From NCBI RefSeq assembly GCF_901482695.1, contig NZ_LR590484.1, positions 1,798,001 to 1,862,000 on the forward strand: a stretch of DNA of 64,000 bases, given 5' to 3'. This document shows, piece by piece, positions 16,590 to 26,258 of this stretch. The DNA comes from Sphingobacterium thalpophilum (GTDB lineage Bacteria > Bacteroidota > Bacteroidia > Sphingobacteriales > Sphingobacteriaceae). The position numbers and the translations under genes are program-made. The first letter of the stretch is position 1. Every line of letters starts with the position of its first letter. The notes under the pieces were generated by a model that was not told where the DNA came from, did not search any database, and saw only the letters and a list, made by a program, of their open reading frames with translations.

Positions 16590-17777
16590 TTAAGCCTCTT
16601 GATTTTCTTTGAATAACGATAATCGCCCAACCATAAAAAACATCAGCAGACCGAAACAGGCGAAGATACCGTAAGAGTAACGGAGGCTAAAGACTTCCGC
16701 AATATAGCCGATTAAGGGCGGTCCCATCAGAAAGCCGAGGTAACTGATGCTAGAGACCATGGCCAGTGCCACCCCCGACGGGACATTTTTATTCTGCCCA
16801 GCAAGGCTGTACACAGATGGTACATTGCAGGCAACGCCTATGCCCACTAGCATAAAAGCAAGTGTGCATACAAAAAACTGTGGAAATACAACCGAGGTCA
16901 TCATCCCCGCAAACATCAGGAGACCGCTATATTGTAACGTCCTCTTACGTCCAAGCCTGCGGATGGCACCGTCACCAACAAAACGGCCTATGGCCATCAT
17001 CACCATAAACGAAGCATAGCCAACGACCACGAATTTTTCGGGAGCATGCACAATCTCTTTAAAGTAGACTCCGCTCCAGTCAAACATGGCGCCTTCTGTT
17101 GCCATACTGAAAAAGCCAATGATGCCAAGCTGCAATAAGCTTCCTTCCGGTTTAGCGAAAAAACTCCGTTTTTCCTTTTGTGGAGACTTTCCCGGGACGA
17201 GGTACTTTTGATTGATTAAGGTGTTACCAACCACGAAAAGTAATATAATCAAAAAATGGGTGAATGTGTCCAGCCCGAGATTCATGGTCAGCAGTCCCAC
17301 CAGTGCACCTGTAAAACCAGCGATACTCCAGGCACCATGGAAGGAAGTCATGATAGATTTTTTGAAAATCTGTTCAGTGGCTACGCCTTGCGTGTTGACC
17401 GAAATATTGCACATATTTCCCGTCACCCCAAACAAGAATAAAATGGCACCCAGTTGCCAGGCGTTTTGTGCAAAAGCGATCGCACACAAAACCAATACAT
17501 ACGCTATCGGCACAATGCGAAGTACTTTGGCGCTGCCATATTTGGTAACCAGCTTGCCCGAAAGAGCCATAGTAGCCAGTTGCCCCACAGGCAGCATCAG
17601 TAAAATAGTTCCCAGCTGAGCCTCGCTCAAATGGAGTCGCTCTTTAATAACAGGGATGCGGCTTGCCCACGAAGCAAAGGCAATCCCCTGACAAAAAAAG
17701 AATAAAGATACCGCGATACGAATACGGTGACGTCTGTTATAAAGATCTTCTTCTGAGACAGTTAAGGTTGCATTCAT
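16590..17777 (-). CDS. MFS transporter
   Basis: 395 residues with twelve predicted membrane helices. It has the MFS cytoplasmic loop motif between helices 2 and 3 (GKLVTKYGSAKVLR, a variant of GxxxDRxGRR) and its repeat between helices 8 and 9 (GDGAIRRLGRKRTLQ). The N-terminal half (ASWASRIPVIKERLHLSEAQLGTILL) is close to the YbjJ-like group of uncharacterised permeases. The substrate is unknown. It is monocistronic with a TAACTTTG -7 box upstream. Confidence 0.85.
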   Translation of the reverse strand: MNATLTVSEEDLYNRRHRIRIAVSLFFFCQGIAFASWASRIPVIKERLHLSEAQLGTILLMLPVGQLATMALSGKLVTKYGSAKVLRIVPIAYVLVLCAIAFAQNAWQLGAILFLFGVTGNMCNISVNTQGVATEQIFKKSIMTSFHGAWSIAGFTGALVGLLTMNLGLDTFTHFLIILLFVVGNTLINQKYLVPGKSPQKEKRSFFAKPEGSLLQLGIIGFFSMATEGAMFDWSGVYFKEIVHAPEKFVVVGYASFMVMMAIGRFVGDGAIRRLGRKRTLQYSGLLMFAGMMTSVVFPQFFVCTLAFMLVGIGVACNVPSVYSLAGQNKNVPSGVALAMVSSISYLGFLMGPPLIGYIAEVFSLRYSYGIFACFGLLMFFMVGRLSLFKENQEA

Positions 17778-17796
17778 TGTTTTTAATTTGAGGCCG

Positions 17797-17804
17797 CAAA
17801 GTTA
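17797..17804 (-). promoter_or_regulatory. -7 box (TAACTTTG) of the MFS gene
   Basis: Perfect TAnnTTTG on the minus strand, 19 nt upstream of the start at 17777. Confidence 0.6.
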
Positions 17805-18056
17805 CGGATAAGTATTTCATTTTTATAACCCAATAGACAAAGAAACTGTAATCCAGATCTTATGATACAGAATAACCGGTTTTATCACACCTTTGCCAGA
17901 GCGATTTGTACTTGCCGCAAACTTCCCTACTAAGATAATAATAATACGAATCCAACCGATTACCTAAAGATCCGATTTGTCGCTCTGACCAATACAATTC
18001 GAATGTAAAATTCCCGATATTTCAGCTATTTATAAGACATTTTTCAGATCCAATTC

Positions 18057-18064
18057 TACCTTTG
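18057..18064 (+). promoter_or_regulatory. -7 box (TACCTTTG) of the S41 protease gene
   Basis: Perfect TAnnTTTG, 33 nt before the ATG at 18098. The roughly 250 bp between this box and the MFS promoter shows no gene. Confidence 0.65.
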
Positions 18065-18097
18065 TATAAGGCAAACAATTATTAGCCTCCTGGATAT

Positions 18098-21000
18098 ATG
18101 ATTAAAAGATTGTTTTTAAGTACAGTTCTGGCCTATGGCGGAGCTGCCTATGTTGTTGCCCAGCAACCAACATTTTTGTCCCACCCTACATTGACACCAG
18201 ATGGTAAAGAAATGGTCTTCAGTTATGAAGGAGATCTGTGGAAAGTAGATAGTCAGGGTGGTATTGCCGTGCGTTTAACTGGAATGGAAGGAAATGAGAT
18301 TAACCCGCGGATTTCGCCCGATGGCAAGTGGTTAGCATTTTCAGGAAATCAGAACGGCAATATGGATGTTTATGTCATGCCATTGGCCGGTGGAGATATA
18401 CGACAGTTGACCGCACACGATGCTTCAGACGAAGTCGACAGCTGGAGCTGGGACAGTCAGACACTGTTTTTCACGTCTACGCGATACAATCGTATGGGAG
18501 CCTACCAGCTGCCTTTGACGGGAGGCACAGCTACCCGATTATTTCCGCATTTTTTTAACTATATCAGCGGTGTCGTGCCTACGCCTGGTGGAGAGCTGTT
18601 GTTCAATGATAGCTGGGAAGGTTACAGTTCGGCCAATCGCAAGCGCTATAAAGGTGCATTCAATCCCGATATACATGCCTACAACCCCAAGACCAAAGCA
18701 TTTCAGCAGTATACAGATTACATTGGCAAAGACCTATGGCCTACCGTTGATCAAAAAGGTAATGTATATTACGTTTCGGATGAGAACAACGGGGAATACA
18801 ACCTATACCAGCTGAATGGCACAACAAGCACAGCGCTCACAAGTTTTTCCGAAGCCATAAAACGCCCATTTGTGGCAGCAAACGGCGAAAAGATCGCCTT
18901 TGAAAAAGGATATCAGCTTTACTTGTATGACGTCCGCACTAAGAAAACGGTACAGCCCAATATTTCATTAAATCGTAATCAGGTGCTGGGTAAGCTGAAA
19001 GAGTTTAATATTTCTGGTAATATCAGCGACTTTGATGTATCGCCGGACGGCAAGAAAATCGCATTTGTGTCGCGCGGAGAGCTGTTTGTTGCAGACAGTG
19101 AAGGTAAATTTGTTCGGCAGATGCCAGGGCAGGGAGAGCGTGTGATGGAGGTGAGATGGCTTAAAGACAGCAGAACCTTGTTGTACAGCCAAACCTTCCA
19201 GGGTTATCAGAACTGGTTCTCACGAACAGCAGACGGTCAAGGCGACGTCAAACAGCTGACTCACGATCAACGCAACAATCGCGACATTAGCTTTAATGCA
19301 GACCGGACAAAGGCAGTGTACCTCAGCGGCCGCGACGAAGTCCGTACCATGGATCTGAGCAGTTTAAAGAGCCAGACTATTGTTAAAGATGAAATTTGGG
19401 CATTCCAAAACTCTAAGCCAACTTTTTCACCAGACGGTAATTATCTGTTATTTACAGCTATCCGTAATTTCGAACAGGATATCTTCGTTCATAATCTAAA
19501 AAACGGGCAGACATCCAATCTGACCAACACCGGGGTTTCGGAGACTAGTCCCTACTGGTCTCCCGACGGCAAGTATATTTATTTTGCCAGTAATCGCACA
19601 AAGCCTTCTTATCCTACAGGCATGCAAAACTCCAGTATTTTCCGTATGGCGCTGAGCAATTTTGATCAGCCCTATCGCAGTACGAAATTCGATGAGCTAT
19701 TTAGTCAGCCGGCAGTGAAAAAAGACACCTCTACGAAGAAGGAAAATCCTCGAAAAAGAGAAAACACTAGTAAGGATAAAAATAAGACAATTTCCGATAA
19801 GGAAAAACAGAGTTCTCCCATCGCCGAAGCGAAGAAAGCAGTCGTTGTACAGCTTGATCTAGAAGGATTGCGCGACCGTATCGAACAAGTGAGTCCAACA
19901 TCTGGAACACAATACAGCCCCATGGTTATTCAAAAAGGTGATAAATCCTATGTGTTCTATTCTTCAGACCACGAGGGTAAATTCAGCACATACCGTACAG
20001 TTTATGAACCTTTTGCGACCTCAAAAACAGAAAAGGTGAACGAAGGAGGCATGGGGCAGGTACTGGAGGCTGCGGGCAAATACTTTGTTTTGAACCGTGG
20101 CGTTATCCAGAAGTATAATCTGGAGATGAACAAGCTGGACGCGATCAACATGAGTTACAAGTTCAATAAAGATCTGGAGAAAGAATTTAACCAGATGTTT
20201 TATGAAACTTGGGCTAATTTGGAGGAGAATTACTATGATAGTACTTTCCACGGTGTAGATTGGACTGCTATTAAAAAGAAATATGAGAAATATCTGCCTG
20301 GCATCAACGACCGGAATGATCTTCGCATTCTCTTAAACGATATGCTTGGCGAGCTAAACTCATCTCATTTGGGGTTCAGTTCAGCAGGAGCGGAAGAGCG
20401 GAAAGCATTTGGCTTTGTCACCAATGAAATTGGTGTGGAATACGATAGTCAGAACCCGCTTAAAATTAGCCATATTCTACCCAACGGGCCTGCCGCCAAG
20501 ACAGGAGTAGATATTAAGGAAGGCGATATCCTGTTGGCAGTGAATGGTGTTAAGTTGGATGCCGCATTGGACAGGGATAGCTATTTTACATGGCCTTCGT
20601 TAGAAGAGGAGGTTCAGCTTACCTTAAGCCGCAATGGCAAACATATTCAGACACATGTACGCCCGATATCGAGCACCGCGTTCAGGGAGCTGATTTATGA
20701 TCAGTGGATAAAGGATAATCGAAGCCGTGTCGATCAGCTCAGCAACAACAAAATAGCCTATTCGCACATGAAAAATATGTCGGGTGGCGAATTACAGCGT
20801 TTCCTCATCGATATGGCTGAACAGGAAAATAATAAACAGGGCATTATTTTGGACCTGCGTTATAATACCGGCGGCAACGTTCATGATGAAGTTTTACGCT
20901 TTTTGTCACAGCGTCCATATCTACAGTGGCAATACCGTGGCGGTAAGCGGGCACCGCAAAGCAACTTTGCTCCCGCAGCTAAGCCTATTGTGTTATTGAT

Positions 21001-21301
21001 CAACGAGCAGTCGCTAAGCGATGCGGAGATGACCGCAGCAGGATTCAAAGCGCTCAAGTTGGGTAAAATTATTGGTAATGAAACCTATCGCTGGATTATT
21101 TTCACTTCGGGCAAAGGACTGGTCGATGGCTCTTTCTATCGCCTCCCTGCTTGGGGATGCTATACATTGGACGGACAGGATCTGGAACAAACCGGTGTAG
21201 CACCTGATATTTTCGTCAAAAACACGGTTCAGGATAGGATGGAGAATAAAGATCCGCAACTAGAAAGAGCAGTTAAAGAAATTTTAAACGATCTGAAATA
21301 A
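18098..21301 (+). CDS. Tricorn-like S41 family peptidase
   Basis: 1067 residues. A signal peptide (1 to about 21, ending VVAQQ) precedes many WD40/PD40-like beta-propeller repeats with the recurring SPDGK motif (about 25-540). A lysine/glutamate-rich low-complexity linker covers roughly 545-585. A tricorn core domain follows, with a PDZ domain (about 770-860) and a C-terminal S41 protease domain. Predicted nucleophile is S974 in LINEQSLSDAEM. It probably trims peptides in the periplasm, in contrast to the cytoplasmic archaeal tricorn. A single long gene between its own promoter and a palindromic terminator. Confidence 0.9.
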   Translation: MIKRLFLSTVLAYGGAAYVVAQQPTFLSHPTLTPDGKEMVFSYEGDLWKVDSQGGIAVRLTGMEGNEINPRISPDGKWLAFSGNQNGNMDVYVMPLAGGDIRQLTAHDASDEVDSWSWDSQTLFFTSTRYNRMGAYQLPLTGGTATRLFPHFFNYISGVVPTPGGELLFNDSWEGYSSANRKRYKGAFNPDIHAYNPKTKAFQQYTDYIGKDLWPTVDQKGNVYYVSDENNGEYNLYQLNGTTSTALTSFSEAIKRPFVAANGEKIAFEKGYQLYLYDVRTKKTVQPNISLNRNQVLGKLKEFNISGNISDFDVSPDGKKIAFVSRGELFVADSEGKFVRQMPGQGERVMEVRWLKDSRTLLYSQTFQGYQNWFSRTADGQGDVKQLTHDQRNNRDISFNADRTKAVYLSGRDEVRTMDLSSLKSQTIVKDEIWAFQNSKPTFSPDGNYLLFTAIRNFEQDIFVHNLKNGQTSNLTNTGVSETSPYWSPDGKYIYFASNRTKPSYPTGMQNSSIFRMALSNFDQPYRSTKFDELFSQPAVKKDTSTKKENPRKRENTSKDKNKTISDKEKQSSPIAEAKKAVVVQLDLEGLRDRIEQVSPTSGTQYSPMVIQKGDKSYVFYSSDHEGKFSTYRTVYEPFATSKTEKVNEGGMGQVLEAAGKYFVLNRGVIQKYNLEMNKLDAINMSYKFNKDLEKEFNQMFYETWANLEENYYDSTFHGVDWTAIKKKYEKYLPGINDRNDLRILLNDMLGELNSSHLGFSSAGAEERKAFGFVTNEIGVEYDSQNPLKISHILPNGPAAKTGVDIKEGDILLAVNGVKLDAALDRDSYFTWPSLEEEVQLTLSRNGKHIQTHVRPISSTAFRELIYDQWIKDNRSRVDQLSNNKIAYSHMKNMSGGELQRFLIDMAEQENNKQGIILDLRYNTGGNVHDEVLRFLSQRPYLQWQYRGGKRAPQSNFAPAAKPIVLLINEQSLSDAEMTAAGFKALKLGKIIGNETYRWIIFTSGKGLVDGSFYRLPAWGCYTLDGQDLEQTGVAPDIFVKNTVQDRMENKDPQLERAVKEILNDLK

Positions 21302-21314
21302 TATCAAGTCACAG

Positions 21315-21342
21315 GATAGAGCGACAATATTGTCGCTCTATC
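21315..21342 (+). terminator. 28-bp perfect palindrome after the S41 protease gene
   Basis: GATAGAGCGACAAT is followed directly by its reverse complement with no spacer. The trailing sequence TTCCCTTTC is only weakly T-rich, so it may be a terminator, an mRNA 3'-end stabiliser or a protein site. Confidence 0.6.
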
Positions 21343-21423
21343 TTCCCTTTCTTCGATTCTGACGAAGGTATGTCGGCGAGAACCATTACGATGTCATAAA
21401 AGTGAAAAAAATACATTCTTATA

Positions 21424-21455
21424 CTTGACATTTTCTCCGGTGAGCCTTACATTTG
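21424..21455 (+). promoter_or_regulatory. Promoter of tRNA-Lys
   Basis: CTTG at 21424-21427, 20 bp spacer, TACATTTG at 21448-21455, 11 nt before the tRNA. Confidence 0.8.
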
Positions 21456-21466
21456 ATCTATCGAAT

Positions 21467-21539
21467 GACTTCGTAGCTCAGTTGGTAGAGCAACAGACTC
21501 TTAATCTGTGGGTCCTGAGTTCGAGCCTCAGCGGGGTCA
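21467..21539 (+). tRNA. tRNA-Lys (CTT)
   Basis: 73 nt. The D-arm is GCTCAGTTGGTAGAGC, the anticodon stem CAGAC/TAATCTG encloses anticodon CTT, and the T-arm is CTGAGTTCGAGCCTCAG. The acceptor GACTTCG/CGGGGTC holds only with three G-T pairs, more wobble than usual. CCA is not encoded. Confidence 0.92.
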
Positions 21540-21544
21540 CTTGT

Positions 21545-21580
21545 TAAAAAGCCGTTTTACAGGAGTAGGACGGTTTTTTT
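21545..21580 (+). terminator. Terminator of tRNA-Lys
   Basis: AAAAAGCCGT pairs with ACGGTTTTTTT across a loop of about 14 nt, ending in seven T. Confidence 0.75.
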
Positions 21581-21652
21581 ATTAGAACAGCTCCTGCAGT
21601 TCATGATCATGAAAAACTCGAATTGAATAGTGAATGCAGCTATTTTATTCCG

Positions 21653-21660
21653 TAAATTTG
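21653..21660 (+). promoter_or_regulatory. -7 box (TAAATTTG) of the lone receiver gene
   Basis: Perfect TAnnTTTG, 20 nt before the ATG at 21681 and inside the longer open frame that begins at 21630. Confidence 0.65.
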
Positions 21661-21680
21661 TATATCAAACACGAAAACTT

Positions 21681-22145
21681 ATGGAAGACAGGAAGATTTC
21701 GGTATTGTATGTTGATGACGAAGAAAACAATTTGTTTTCCTTTAAAGCGACATTCCGATTAAAATACAAAGTGTTTACAGCGATTAGCGGAGCGGAAGCA
21801 ATTGCTATCGTAAAAAGTAACCCGATACATGTTATCATTACAGATCAACGTATGCCGGAGATGACAGGGGTGCAATTCTTGGAAGAGATCATTAAAATGG
21901 ACGCGGCACCAATGCGGATTCTATTGACGGGATATACAGATATGGCCGCGGTAGTGGATGCTGTCAATAAGGGAAAGATATTTCATTACCTCAATAAGCC
22001 CTGGAACGAAGCGGAGCTCGATCAAACCATTCAGCGGGCTTATGAAGTCTATGCCGAACGGCAGAAAATCGTGGAGACAAACGCAAAGCTCGAGTCTTCC
22101 AATGACCAATTGGAGTTTATGCTGCGTCAAAAGTTGCTTTCTTAA
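21681..22145 (+). CDS. Single-domain response regulator with C-terminal coiled coil
   Basis: 154 residues. Receiver domain (5-120) with acidic pocket D12/D13, phospho-acceptor D55 in IITDQRMPE, LTGYTD switch threonine and KPW loop lysine. There is no output domain; the last 30 residues form a short coiled coil (KIVETNAKLESSNDQLEF). The receiver closely resembles that of the receiver-kinase encoded convergently at 22169, so the two may be duplicates, one having lost its kinase part. It would act by protein contact or as a phosphate relay. Start at 21681 is set by the promoter at 21653. Confidence 0.88.
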   Translation: MEDRKISVLYVDDEENNLFSFKATFRLKYKVFTAISGAEAIAIVKSNPIHVIITDQRMPEMTGVQFLEEIIKMDAAPMRILLTGYTDMAAVVDAVNKGKIFHYLNKPWNEAELDQTIQRAYEVYAERQKIVETNAKLESSNDQLEFMLRQKLLS

Positions 22146-22168
22146 CGCCTATATTTGGACAGCAGAGA

Positions 22169-23254
22169 TTATTTTCCTGGTATGGTGACTGTAAACGTGG
22201 TGCCCGCATTGGGGTGCGATTGTACATCAATAGTCCCTTGAAGCTTGAGCAAAGCATTTTGTACGTTGTATAAACCGAATCCCATTCCCTTGGCTTGGTC
22301 GCTTGCCCTAAAAAATAGCTTAAAGATATCATCGATATGTTCTGGCGAAATGCCAATGCCATTGTCACGGACAACGATCCTCGCCAGGCGGTTGGATACT
22401 TCGACTGAAAGGCTGACGAATTGGTCCGCGCGGCCCTTATGTTGATACTTAAAGGCGTTGGATAATAGATTATGGAGAATAAGTTCCAGAACAGCTTTGT
22501 CGCATCGGAAGTTTTCCGTTTGTTCGACACAGATATTAAATGCGACCTCTTTATTTTGCGTATACATCTTATAAAACTCCTTCACACTGTCAAAAAGCTC
22601 TTCAAAATTGATGTCAGACAACAGCAGTTCACCTCTGCGCAGCAAATAGTAATCGCGCAGGCTGTCTATATACGCATCTAGGCTGACCAGCGAGCTGTCC
22701 ATCAAATTCAGCAACTCGTGGATCTGATTGATATCATCAAACTCCAGCCCTAGTTTGACTGCCGACAGTACGCCCGTTAACGGATCGCGCAGGTCATGAC
22801 TTACACTGTACGCAAATTTATCAAGCTCGTCGTAAGCCCGTTGGAGCTCTTGGTTTTTAGTTTCCAATAAGGAGCTGGCTACATAGAATTTATTGGCTTC
22901 CTCGATGGCTGAAATAATTTCTTCGGTCTCCCAGGGTTTGCGAACAAATCGAAAGATGTGCCCCTTATTGATCGCGTCTATCACGGTATTCATATCGGCA
23001 TATGCTGTCAGTAAGATCCGGATCGGCTTTGGAAAAACACCCTTAATACGATGGAGAAACTCGATACCCTGTTCTTCAGGCATACGTTGGTCGCAAAAGA
23101 TAATACGTATATGCGGATTGGAACGAAGTATAGCTTCCGCTTCGGCAGTATTCGATGCGGTGTGGATGATGTAATTGTACCTAAAGTTTGCTTTGAAACC
23201 CACAAGGTTGTTCAACTCATCATCAATATAAAGTATTTCAAGTTCCTTCTGCAT
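22169..23254 (-). CDS. Receiver-histidine kinase hybrid (receiver first, cytoplasmic)
   Basis: 361 residues. The N-terminal receiver domain (about 5-120) has D11/D12 and phospho-acceptor D55. A coiled-coil linker (125-147) leads to HisKA with H153 in SVSHDLRDP, and a HATPase domain has an N box (HNLLSNAFKYQ), G1 box (VVRDNGIGI) and G2 box (MGFGLYNV). There is no sensor or membrane segment, so its kinase is likely controlled by phosphorylation of its own receiver. The 7TMR-DISM kinase just upstream in the operon is a likely partner. Start chosen at the ATG 23254, where MQKELEILYIDDE begins the receiver. Confidence 0.9.
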   Translation of the reverse strand: MQKELEILYIDDELNNLVGFKANFRYNYIIHTASNTAEAEAILRSNPHIRIIFCDQRMPEEQGIEFLHRIKGVFPKPIRILLTAYADMNTVIDAINKGHIFRFVRKPWETEEIISAIEEANKFYVASSLLETKNQELQRAYDELDKFAYSVSHDLRDPLTGVLSAVKLGLEFDDINQIHELLNLMDSSLVSLDAYIDSLRDYYLLRRGELLLSDINFEELFDSVKEFYKMYTQNKEVAFNICVEQTENFRCDKAVLELILHNLLSNAFKYQHKGRADQFVSLSVEVSNRLARIVVRDNGIGISPEHIDDIFKLFFRASDQAKGMGFGLYNVQNALLKLQGTIDVQSHPNAGTTFTVTIPGK

Positions 23255-23331
23255 AATTCTATAGTCTGGTTCCCTCTCCAAAATGACTGAATTTAGTGAT
23301 ATTTTTTTGCACTACACAAATTTCATTCGAA

Positions 23332-25485
23332 TCAGTTCTTTTGCTCCACTGGAATGTTTAAAATGAAGGTCGAACCCTGCCCTAATTCTGATTCAACTAT
23401 TATTTTACCATGGTGCTTGGCGATCGTATTATAGGCTATTGACATACCCAGCCCCGTTCCTTCACCGACATCCTTGGTTGTAAAAAAAGGTTCAAAAATC
23501 CTGTCGTGTATTTCCGGCGGGATACCAATCCCGTTATCGCCGATTTTCACAAAAATAGAAAAACGGTCTTCAGCGATCCCTGTTTCCACCCATAATTTAC
23601 CTCCATCGCGGCCATTAAATTTTTTGTTGATCGCGTAAATGGCATTGGTGATTATATTTAAAAACACCTGATTAAGCTTACCTGCATGGCACTCGACCTT
23701 GGGCAGCTCTCCATAGCGCTTTTCTACAGCAATTGAGTTATCGATCAGACTGTTCAATATGATCATGGTAGATTCAATGCCTTCATTGATATCGGCAAAT
23801 TGTAACGTATCTTCATCCACACGCGAAAAGATGCGTAAACTTTTGACAATTTCTGCAGTACGATGCGCCCCGTCATGCATTCCCTTTAGCAGAAAATCTA
23901 CTTCAGTCTTCAAATAATCAATGTCCAGATCCTCTTTAAACTTCTTGATCTGCACCTGCTTCTCATTATCCGTAAGGTCTGTATTAAAAGCGATTCGCTC
24001 AACTTCGGCAAGGGTTTCCCATATCATCTTGATATCTCTTTTCAATGGGGCTACGTTAGAAGAAACAAAGTTTATAGGGTTATTGATCTCATGGGCAACG
24101 CCGGCGGTAAGCTGGCCTAAAGATGCCATTTTTTCGGCGGCTACGAGTTGGGACTGTGCTTCTTTCAGTTGTGTCAATGTCGTCTGCAATGATGTGTTGG
24201 ACTCTTTCAGCTCACGGGTACGCTCGCTGACTTTTTGTTCAAGGACAAGATTCTGTTGCCGGATGAGCTGCTCATTTTCCAGTGAAATAGCCAAGGCTTG
24301 AGCCTGCGATGTTTCCTTCTCCTGTTTCAGGATGTTAATCCGGTAAGCAAGGCCGAAAGAGAGCAGTGCCATTTCAATAACTGATGCAATCTGTACTGCA
24401 TTACCCGTAAAATTATTGTACTCCAGCAGACTATAGTCCTTAAGTAAAAATATGATCGAACCCAGCAGCAGTACTGTCCATCCGTAGACAAAGAATTTTG
24501 CGGGTTTAAAGCCATTTATCATAATCCGGTAGGATATATAAAGAACAAATAGCGAACCGACCCCCGTCGTCGCTTGCATGACAAAGAAAGCGAACTGAGT
24601 GAGATGGCTTAAGGCCAGGATACCCCCGCAAGAAAACAGACCGATAAAGATCAAGATGATGCGCCGGGACCGCAACGCGTTGCTCGAGAACTGAAGAAAT
24701 GCGTCGGCAAAAAGCAATGCACTGAGGCCCGAGAGGCACCCGAAAATAATAGGTCCTCTTGTGGCCAGATAAGGCCAGCTGGGCCATAGATACTGAAAAC
24801 TGTAGCCTTCGATACCCATCTGGGTAACCCCTGCACAAACTATATAAAGCACGTAATAGAGATAGGCTTTGTCACGCACAGAGAAAAACAGAAAAAGATT
24901 ATATATCGCCATAATAAAGACGATCCCCATATAGATTCCACTGATAAGGCTTTCACTATTCATTTGAGACATGAATCTATGCTCATCGGTGAGGTAAATC
25001 GGAAGGATAATCTGTTCTGTGCTTTTGATGCGAAGGAAGAGAACAGTTTCAGACTGTTTTGGCAGATGTATATCAAAGACATATTGGGGCACCTTATATT
25101 TTCGGGCAGAAAAAGGGCGATGCTCACCCAGTGCTGAAGACTGATAGGTCCCATCAGCACTGGGACTGTATAGTTCCACCTCATCCAATAAAGGATAGGC
25201 GATTTCCAGTAAAAGGTCAAGGTCTCGCTCCGAACTGTTTTTAATCGGAAAACGTAGCCATACAGCGGATGTCGACGTCCCTAGATTAGGCACATCCGCG
25301 TCGAGCGGAACGAAAGCTGAGGAAGCCAAAATCGCCGAAAATGACGAATTTTCCACACCAATGTAGCGTTCTAAATGGCGCCCGGCCAGCAGACGCTTTC
25401 CCTGCTGATCAATGGTAAGCTGCGCAAGCACCGGCCTCCAGCAGGTGACAACAATAAGACATAGAAAGACCAACCACCGCTTCAT
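23332..25485 (-). CDS. 7TMR-DISM sensor histidine kinase
   Basis: 717 residues. A signal peptide (1-22) and a periplasmic DISMED2-type beta domain (about 25-170) precede seven membrane helices of the 7TMR-DISM type (about 180-385). A coiled coil (385-450) leads to HisKA with H465 in AGVAHEINNP, then a HATPase with NIITNAIYAIN, IGDNGIGIP and the G2 box TGLGMSIAYN. The extracellular domain of this class is thought to bind carbohydrates or similar ligands. Start taken at 25485, where the signal peptide begins, 8 nt after the methyltransferase stop. Confidence 0.9.
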   Translation of the reverse strand: MKRWLVFLCLIVVTCWRPVLAQLTIDQQGKRLLAGRHLERYIGVENSSFSAILASSAFVPLDADVPNLGTSTSAVWLRFPIKNSSERDLDLLLEIAYPLLDEVELYSPSADGTYQSSALGEHRPFSARKYKVPQYVFDIHLPKQSETVLFLRIKSTEQIILPIYLTDEHRFMSQMNSESLISGIYMGIVFIMAIYNLFLFFSVRDKAYLYYVLYIVCAGVTQMGIEGYSFQYLWPSWPYLATRGPIIFGCLSGLSALLFADAFLQFSSNALRSRRIILIFIGLFSCGGILALSHLTQFAFFVMQATTGVGSLFVLYISYRIMINGFKPAKFFVYGWTVLLLGSIIFLLKDYSLLEYNNFTGNAVQIASVIEMALLSFGLAYRINILKQEKETSQAQALAISLENEQLIRQQNLVLEQKVSERTRELKESNTSLQTTLTQLKEAQSQLVAAEKMASLGQLTAGVAHEINNPINFVSSNVAPLKRDIKMIWETLAEVERIAFNTDLTDNEKQVQIKKFKEDLDIDYLKTEVDFLLKGMHDGAHRTAEIVKSLRIFSRVDEDTLQFADINEGIESTMIILNSLIDNSIAVEKRYGELPKVECHAGKLNQVFLNIITNAIYAINKKFNGRDGGKLWVETGIAEDRFSIFVKIGDNGIGIPPEIHDRIFEPFFTTKDVGEGTGLGMSIAYNTIAKHHGKIIVESELGQGSTFILNIPVEQKN

Positions 25486-25493
25486 CGTTATCG

Positions 25494-26258
25494 CTATTTC
25501 TTTGCCTCCGCAATGACTAAATTCATCGAAACTAAAAAGCAGCCGCACTCATCGGCCCTGTCAAGAGCCCGTTGAAAATCGTCGAGTTCGGATTGACTTA
25601 ATTTTCCTTTATCAAACATCTCCAGGAGGATTTTATCTAAATACAGATAGCGGTTCGCCTCTTCTCTCGATCGGGAGACCATACAGGACGTCTGCAATCG
25701 CACCTCTTGAAATCCATGCGCTAGAAGATCTGCCGTAAGCTTGTTGCCTGCCCAGCCATTATTGACCTTTTCTTCTGTTAGATAATGACCTATTTTAGCC
25801 TCGATACCGACCTGATTGGTATATAGCGTCAGGCTATTCCAAATGGTCTCTACGATCACAATAGGTTGTCCGGGACGCAGTATGCGGTATACCTCCTGAA
25901 ACATTTTGTCAGGAGCAGTGAGGTGTTGCACCACACGTTCCATCCGCACACCGTCGATGCTTTCATTTTCAAAATCGAGCTGGTACACTTCCCCTTGCAC
26001 GAAACTGACATTACCGATATCCTTACTGCTAGATTTTGCATGCTCAATTAGCGCCTCGTCGTGATCCACTCCAACGACACGCACTTCACTGCCCAGCATC
26101 TGAGCAAGGTTGATGGCATCCATTCCCGTTCCGCAGCCCAAATCGGCGATTACACCTGTTTTGATGTTGTTAAAAGGGGAATAGGACTGTATTTTTAATT
26201 GTTTTAGAAAATCTGCGGTATCTTGTAAATAACCGGCACCATAATGTTTCTTATCCAT
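25494..26258 (-). CDS. Class I SAM-dependent methyltransferase
   Basis: 254 residues. SAM motif I is IADLGCGTGMDA (about 37-48), motif II VVGVDHDEAL, then GVRMERVVQHL and YRILRPGQPIVIVE. It is like UbiE/Methyltransf_11 enzymes acting on small molecules. The ATG at 26258 overlaps the stop of the GNAT-like gene by one base (TGATG); a GTG one codon earlier would overlap by four. Tight coupling to a GNAT-like protein and two histidine kinases is unusual for a metabolic enzyme and suggests it modifies a signalling component or makes a signal. Confidence 0.85.
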   Translation of the reverse strand: MDKKHYGAGYLQDTADFLKQLKIQSYSPFNNIKTGVIADLGCGTGMDAINLAQMLGSEVRVVGVDHDEALIEHAKSSSKDIGNVSFVQGEVYQLDFENESIDGVRMERVVQHLTAPDKMFQEVYRILRPGQPIVIVETIWNSLTLYTNQVGIEAKIGHYLTEEKVNNGWAGNKLTADLLAHGFQEVRLQTSCMVSRSREEANRYLYLDKILLEMFDKGKLSQSELDDFQRALDRADECGCFLVSMNLVIAEAKK

